Shown: in pieces, positions 19,248 through 24,255 of the stretch | Layout of the letters: the number at the start of each line of letters is the position of its first letter | Numbering within the stretch: position 1 is the stretch's first letter | Source: a virus | DNA length: 24,255 bases | Direction: 5' to 3' (one strand) | IMG/VR virus record: IMGVR_UViG_3300032116_011669 | Coordinates: 1-24,255 of that record | Program-made: the position numbers and the translations under genes | The notes under the pieces: generated by a model | What the model saw: the letters and a program-made list of their open reading frames with translations, nothing else | The model's database searches: none | Told to the model about the DNA's origin: nothing

Positions 19248-22200
19248 ATGAGCCATAGAATATTTGTTAATACACAAAATTCAACATATAAATCCGTAGT
19301 ACAAAACTCCAAAGGATATCAATTTGGGTTAGGTGTACCTACGGAGTTAAGTGATGATGAGCGTATTGAATTACAACAATTAGCATACGAAATATATTTT
19401 AGTGCGGATGACTTACGGGAAAAGAAGCGTAAAATACAAATAATCTTTGATAGTTTTACCGACCCAAAGTTTTTTGGTGACGGTGCGGTTAAAATTGACA
19501 AAGTAGAAAAATATCTAACTGACTTACGATTAGAAGCTGAACGAGTACAAAGAGAAAGTAACGCAGCGGTAAATGCAGCAGGTGCGTTGGGCACAACCGC
19601 TGCTGTAGCTGCCGCCGGTGGTGCGGTGGCTGCTGGAACATTTACGGGATTGGCAACCGCAGGGTTATTAACAGCATTTGGTGGAACAGTAACCGCAGGT
19701 GCAATTGGTGGAGCATTTGTTGCGGGTGCAAGTGCAATATTATTACCAGCTGCAGCAGTACTCAGTCCAGTTATTGCAATAACCAATTTAATTAAGTCCA
19801 CTCGTCAAGCTGGAAGAGAAGATAACGCCGCTCCTTGGAAAATGACCCGTGCGGATTTTCCTAATATTACCGCACAAGCAATTCAAAATTCATCTACTCG
19901 TCGGTCAATTGAACGATTATATGATGACCGAGGAGGAATTAAAACATTTGATGTTAGTACACAAGAAGCTATAGCACTACTTATTCGTGAAAGTTTAGCT
20001 GATGCACTCTTTTGTACATCAACCCCAAATGGTACGGGTATAACATCACCAGAACATCCTGGTCCTGGTGGAAATGGTAATGCAGAAAAGTGGGTAAATA
20101 AAGATGCATTAAAGCGTCACTTCCCATTTACACAAGTAACAACGGGTAACGATAGATTAGAACAAACTTATGTTAATGGTCTATTATATCTTAAGTCATA
20201 TATTGATTTAATTGATAACATTTTAAATTTACAACAACAGTCATTATCTCGTTCACCAGATGTAGAACAAGCATTAATTAACATTCCACTTAGTATTACT
20301 TTATCTACTGCGAATGTTCGATTATTTGATGCTCTCTCCGCCACAGCTCGTCAAGTGGTTCGTGAAAAAGTACTGACATTCTTTGATGAAAATAGAGAGT
20401 ATAAGACATTACTTAATTTTGGTAACGACAGACAATATGTTGCCGAAGCATGGAGACTTGCTCCGAAAGATACGGGGTCAGTACAATTAAAACTATTGCG
20501 TCCTCTTGATGACGATATAGTATTAGAAAATCCAGCATTTATCAGTAGAGAAATTGCAGAAACTGTAGTAGATACAGTCAATTTTAGATTAGGACCATTA
20601 AGAGACACTACACCGTACTTACGCCCATATAATATTGATTCTAGAAATTATATAGATGGGAAGATGTTCGCAACTAATACTACACTAACTAGCCTTGGGT
20701 TAGCAACTGGGTCAGAGGGTGCGATAATCAACGGTACTACAATCTCATTTGATGATGCGGTATTCCGTCGTTGGTTTACGGGAGATTTCAAGTCATCAGA
20801 ACTGAACATTGAGTTCACCGATTATAACAATTTCGTACATTTTGGTTCTGCTTACAAGAGATTACAAGCCTTTAATGAAAAGCTTATAAAGATTGATGAT
20901 CTTACATCAGCAAGTATTTCGTCAAGTGTATCAAGTAGTACTATATCGTTGAAGTTTAAGGCAATAGAAAAAGAAAACATTATTAGAAACTTTGACCCAT
21001 ACGAACAATTCTTATATTATGCAACGGGGTCACTACCATATTCAGCCAGTGCGTTCTATGTAAACAGTGAAGTAGAATATAACGCAACTGGTTCATGGCC
21101 AAAGCAATCAGATGGAACCCCATACAGTCCATATAGTACAATTGCTATTAATTGGTTGACGGCACAATCTGCTATCGCTCAGCGATATGATGATAACAAT
21201 CCAAATTACTTGGTATTAAATTTACCAAAACACATTCAAGAAGATGCAGATTCAACCGATTTCTTGACTTTATTTGATATGGTTGGGCACTTTGTCGATA
21301 ATATCAAGGTATATATTGACCAATTCCCAAATATTTACTCAACAAATATCAATCCATTAGAAGATTTGTCGATGGACCAAGTATATGAAGTTGCACAATC
21401 CTTTGGATTACAACTTCCAAATGTGTATGCACTGGAAAACCTACAAACATTTAATGCACAGTTTAGTGGTGAAAGTGGGTCACGGTCCTATGTAGCAGAA
21501 ACATGGAAGAGATTCCTCCACAGTATGATATATTTCAATAAAACTAAGGGGTCACGGACTTCATTTGACGCTTTATTGAACACATACGGAATCAACTCAC
21601 CAGTTTTACAAATTAAGGAAACAACTGGTCCGGTAGCAGGAAACTATATTCGTTCTGATGAACTGACTTACGGGTTAACATTTACTGGGTCGGCTGAAAA
21701 CTTTATCACCGTACCATTTGTATCATCGTCGTTAACCGCATCAAGTATTCAACTATCATTTAACCCAACACTTCGTCGCAGTTCGTCGTTAATTACTGCA
21801 ACTGATTGGGCAATTGATTTAGTCCCACACCCATCCGCATCTAAGTTAGATTACGGAAGAATTCATGTCGTCAGTGGGTCGGGTCGTACTATTATTGCAA
21901 CCAGTAGTTATTTCCCACTCTTTAGTGATGACTATACTAACTTGATGTTGCGTAGTCAATCTGGTGACATTTCAATTATTCAAACTGACGGTGACCAAAT
22001 TCTATTCCAAGAATCGGCATCGGTTAACTTGTCATCGTTATGGAACGGAACGACATTTATTTATGTCGGTGGCTCTGGTTCAATGCAACTTGGTAACCAG
22101 TTTGACGGCATTGTAGACGAAGTTCGTGTGTGGGGAGAAAACATTTCGAACGATGATTTCGTATCACAAGCATACGACCCAGGTTCATATTATGGAGCAA

Positions 22201-24173
22201 ATTATACTTCGTCGTACACCAGTTTATATGTTCATATCCCGTTCAGTCAACCACTTTCATCAATTACCTCATCGGTAACAAATGAAAGTCCATATCAAAA
22301 TGTATCTATCGTAGCAACATTACCTGCTACGGGATTCACTACAGCATCATTTACAAGAGTATTAAGAAGTATTAAACAATTTACTCCGATTGTTGGTTCT
22401 AGTCTTTATACAAATAAGAAAGTGGTGGTGGCAGACCCACCTGTATTTAATAAATTATTCGTAGATGAAACAGAAAATGGTACAAAAATACTAAACAGAG
22501 CAGTTAGTATTAAACAAGTTGAAGAAAAACAATACAACAGCGGTCAAAATGTAGTATCGTTTGCTGTATCTCCAACCGACTTCATTAATCAAAATATTAT
22601 GCGGTCAATGGGTGTTGTTGATGTAAACAACTTGATTGGTAGTCCACGGTACATCACTGGGTCAGGATATTTTACACTCCAATCCATTCAAAAAGATTAT
22701 ATAGAATATTTCAATAAAATAGTAAAACCAAATGATTATATCCGTTTCTTCAAGGATTTGACACAAGGTCCAAGTGAAATGGCAGATGGAATGGCACCTG
22801 CCCGTGCTAAATTGTTGGATGGTATCGTAATTGAATCACCGGTCTTATCACGAAATAAAGACACAGTGGTACGCTCTATCACGGTTAATGGTACGGCAAC
22901 TAAAAAGTTTGAAGCATATGTATCTGGGTCTGGTTCATCGTGGGATAGTATAACCACCGTAGGGGCATACTCTTTCACAGATTCCGATGAATATATAAAA
23001 CCACTTCCTTTACCGTTTGCGGATACATTACCGATTACCGCAATTCTTCCAATGTCAAGTAGTATTGATATTAAGGAAAGTACTAAATCGACTAAATTAC
23101 CTCCATTCCAACGCGTAGTACAAAAAGTTGGTAATGATTATGTAACTTCGTCATTACTGGACCAAAATAGTTCATTTGCTACACTTGAAGCATTACCAAT
23201 CGATACAGAAACATCTGTAGGTACAACTGGTTCTGGATATCCTAGAAACCCGTTTGTCGGTATTCCAGCATCTGGAAGTCTTCCAAGAAGGTTCCCAAGT
23301 GAAGAAGGAACATTAATTCCGTTCTACGACATAACACCTCGTTCAGACTTTAAAGATGTGGGGTCATTTAGTTATTTCCATAAACGAAATGGTGTATATT
23401 CATACGATATTTACACCTTGTATAAAAAACCATATATAGTTAAGTTTGATGATGGAACTCTGGGCCAAGTCAACTTAGACTCACCAACAGAGCGTGCATA
23501 CGCTCCGTTAACATTAGTAGAAACTGGGTCATTACCAGAAGAATATGGAAGAAATTCAACATTCATATCAACCGCTAGTTATGCTGGCGGCGGGCAAGTT
23601 GTAGGAAGTATACTTATTGCTAACTTATTTACATTATATGGTGTAAATGGAACAACTGGATTGAGACTGCGTTTATATAATGACCAAACTAAACAAGCAA
23701 TTGATGCAGCAAGAAACTTCTATACACTACCTACAGGCAGTCACGGTGTATTATTTGATGGATTATTAAATGGACCAGAAACAGTATTTCCATATGTTAT
23801 GGCCCAAGCAACTAATTCGGTAATTTACTATACAATAGATAATTTAACGGCAAGTCCAATAAGTTCTTCAATAATATTCAATTATTTCGCATACGACCCA
23901 GATAACTTATATCCACGCGGATATTTACCAAGACATTACAGATTTAGTAGAGATAATGGAACTTCTATTAAGCGAAGAAACTATTTGGGTTGTAGAAGTG
24001 TAAATAAAACATTCGACGGGCAATCACCATTTACGGTTTCCATTTCTACAGAAAACACCGTTGTAGTAAATACCTTTACAACACAAGCTGCTGCCGGTAC
24101 GGGAACCGTTCAAATTCCTACCGAAAATCCTGGAATTAGATTTGGGGGCAGAGGTCGGTTAGGCGTCGAATAA
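19248..24173 (+). CDS. Very large baseplate/tail protein with LamG-like domain (1641 aa)
   Basis: The N-terminus (1-105) is helical and charged. Residues about 106-182 are a long Ala/Gly-rich hydrophobic stretch that could insert in a membrane or pack as a glycine-zipper helix. Residues 195-800 are mixed, including a long segment with YVAETWKRFLHSMIYFNKTKGSRTSFDALLNTYG (about 745-780). Residues about 805-985 match a concanavalin/LamG fold (LTYGLTFTGSAENFITVPFV; GNQFDGIVDEVRVWGENIS), often a carbohydrate-binding module. The remainder is beta-rich with recurring TGS/SGS turns. By position and size it may be the gp7-equivalent wedge protein enlarged by a glycan-binding domain. No ribosome binding site is clear, so coupling from the upstream gene is likely. 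Confidence 0.75.
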   Translation: MSHRIFVNTQNSTYKSVVQNSKGYQFGLGVPTELSDDERIELQQLAYEIYFSADDLREKKRKIQIIFDSFTDPKFFGDGAVKIDKVEKYLTDLRLEAERVQRESNAAVNAAGALGTTAAVAAAGGAVAAGTFTGLATAGLLTAFGGTVTAGAIGGAFVAGASAILLPAAAVLSPVIAITNLIKSTRQAGREDNAAPWKMTRADFPNITAQAIQNSSTRRSIERLYDDRGGIKTFDVSTQEAIALLIRESLADALFCTSTPNGTGITSPEHPGPGGNGNAEKWVNKDALKRHFPFTQVTTGNDRLEQTYVNGLLYLKSYIDLIDNILNLQQQSLSRSPDVEQALINIPLSITLSTANVRLFDALSATARQVVREKVLTFFDENREYKTLLNFGNDRQYVAEAWRLAPKDTGSVQLKLLRPLDDDIVLENPAFISREIAETVVDTVNFRLGPLRDTTPYLRPYNIDSRNYIDGKMFATNTTLTSLGLATGSEGAIINGTTISFDDAVFRRWFTGDFKSSELNIEFTDYNNFVHFGSAYKRLQAFNEKLIKIDDLTSASISSSVSSSTISLKFKAIEKENIIRNFDPYEQFLYYATGSLPYSASAFYVNSEVEYNATGSWPKQSDGTPYSPYSTIAINWLTAQSAIAQRYDDNNPNYLVLNLPKHIQEDADSTDFLTLFDMVGHFVDNIKVYIDQFPNIYSTNINPLEDLSMDQVYEVAQSFGLQLPNVYALENLQTFNAQFSGESGSRSYVAETWKRFLHSMIYFNKTKGSRTSFDALLNTYGINSPVLQIKETTGPVAGNYIRSDELTYGLTFTGSAENFITVPFVSSSLTASSIQLSFNPTLRRSSSLITATDWAIDLVPHPSASKLDYGRIHVVSGSGRTIIATSSYFPLFSDDYTNLMLRSQSGDISIIQTDGDQILFQESASVNLSSLWNGTTFIYVGGSGSMQLGNQFDGIVDEVRVWGENISNDDFVSQAYDPGSYYGANYTSSYTSLYVHIPFSQPLSSITSSVTNESPYQNVSIVATLPATGFTTASFTRVLRSIKQFTPIVGSSLYTNKKVVVADPPVFNKLFVDETENGTKILNRAVSIKQVEEKQYNSGQNVVSFAVSPTDFINQNIMRSMGVVDVNNLIGSPRYITGSGYFTLQSIQKDYIEYFNKIVKPNDYIRFFKDLTQGPSEMADGMAPARAKLLDGIVIESPVLSRNKDTVVRSITVNGTATKKFEAYVSGSGSSWDSITTVGAYSFTDSDEYIKPLPLPFADTLPITAILPMSSSIDIKESTKSTKLPPFQRVVQKVGNDYVTSSLLDQNSSFATLEALPIDTETSVGTTGSGYPRNPFVGIPASGSLPRRFPSEEGTLIPFYDITPRSDFKDVGSFSYFHKRNGVYSYDIYTLYKKPYIVKFDDGTLGQVNLDSPTERAYAPLTLVETGSLPEEYGRNSTFISTASYAGGGQVVGSILIANLFTLYGVNGTTGLRLRLYNDQTKQAIDAARNFYTLPTGSHGVLFDGLLNGPETVFPYVMAQATNSVIYYTIDNLTASPISSSIIFNYFAYDPDNLYPRGYLPRHYRFSRDNGTSIKRRNYLGCRSVNKTFDGQSPFTVSISTENTVVVNTFTTQAAAGTGTVQIPTENPGIRFGGRGRLGVE

Positions 24174-24236
24174 TGAAGTTAAATTAAAATACTTTATACT
24201 TATATTTGTTGTACTTCACTCAGGAGATTTTAGACT

Positions 24237-24255
24237 ATGGGATACCTAGATAAAT
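24237..24255 (+). CDS. Start of the next structural gene (cut by window end)
   Basis: ATG 24237 follows CAGGAG (24221-24226). Only MGYLDK is visible. Openings such as MGYLD are common in small structural proteins of T4-like aquatic phages (with a later TVDAILTKKGR motif), but too little is present to decide. The 63-base gap before it is AT-rich, with no ORF and no clear -35/-10 pair. Confidence 0.6.

Noticed and set aside
19319-19801. 160-aa minus-strand frame
   Set aside because: It mirrors the Ala/Gly-rich coding of the large + strand gene. No start signals or family pattern were seen, and no other genes are on the minus strand.
1-24255. CRISPR arrays, insertion sequences, att sites
   Set aside because: No regular direct repeats with spacers, transposase genes or terminal inverted repeats were seen.

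Overview
The window looks like part of a large T4-like (contractile-tailed, myovirus) bacteriophage genome. Three things support this: a run of baseplate genes in T4-like order (gp5-like hub/spike, gp25, gp6, then large baseplate or tail proteins), a T4 gp55-like late sigma factor just upstream of them, and dense one-strand coding with overlapping starts and stops. Auxiliary genes typical of such phages are also present: Hsp20, an HNH nuclease, an HD hydrolase, UvdE, an IMPDH/GMP-reductase family enzyme and a GT2 glycosyltransferase. Every supported gene is on the + strand. Strong AGGAGG-type ribosome binding sites and near-consensus sigma70 promoters (TTGACA-N17-TATATT) imply a host that uses Shine-Dalgarno and sigma70 signals. 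The host itself cannot be named from this sequence.

Layout. Positions 1-2071 form a translation-related RNA island. It holds tRNA-Gly(TCC), tRNA-Leu(CAA), tRNA-Glu(TTC), a 30-residue very basic microprotein, a structured non-coding spacer, tRNA-Gln(TTG), a small lipoprotein, a two-hairpin (possible kissing-loop) element, a degenerate tRNA-Gly-like RNA, a 43-aa ORF, a C39/papain-like protein and a complete one-piece tmRNA whose tag ends in ALAA. Positions 2100-5020 hold small genes: unknown, zinc-ribbon, UVR-like, HNH nuclease, HD hydrolase and Hsp20. They end with an 18-residue cysteine-rich microprotein and a hairpin that displays a 12-nt perfect complement of the canonical 16S rRNA 3' end. 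Positions 5030-10430 hold an SGNH-like protein with Cys at the nucleophile position, a membrane/coiled-coil protein with a Ca-binding loop, UvdE, a GT2 enzyme, a CBS-less IMPDH/GMPR, a muralytic enzyme and small membrane proteins. Positions 10390-24173 hold the late sigma factor followed by the structural block. A further structural gene starts at 24237 and is cut by the window edge.

How the parts work together. The tRNAs, the tmRNA and possibly the basic microprotein would support or modify host ribosomes during infection. The late sigma factor would direct transcription of the structural block that follows it. The metabolic and repair genes would supply nucleotides, repair DNA and maintain proteins. 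The most unusual features are (1) the stem-loop at 4906-4944 presenting an anti-SD-complementary loop downstream of hsp20, (2) near-complete absence of GATC (two sites found by eye in 24 kb, one inside that loop), (3) the aberrant tRNA-Gly-like RNA, (4) the structured spacers at 398-509 and 921-996, and (5) the two microproteins. All structure claims are from reading by eye and no folding or database search was run.
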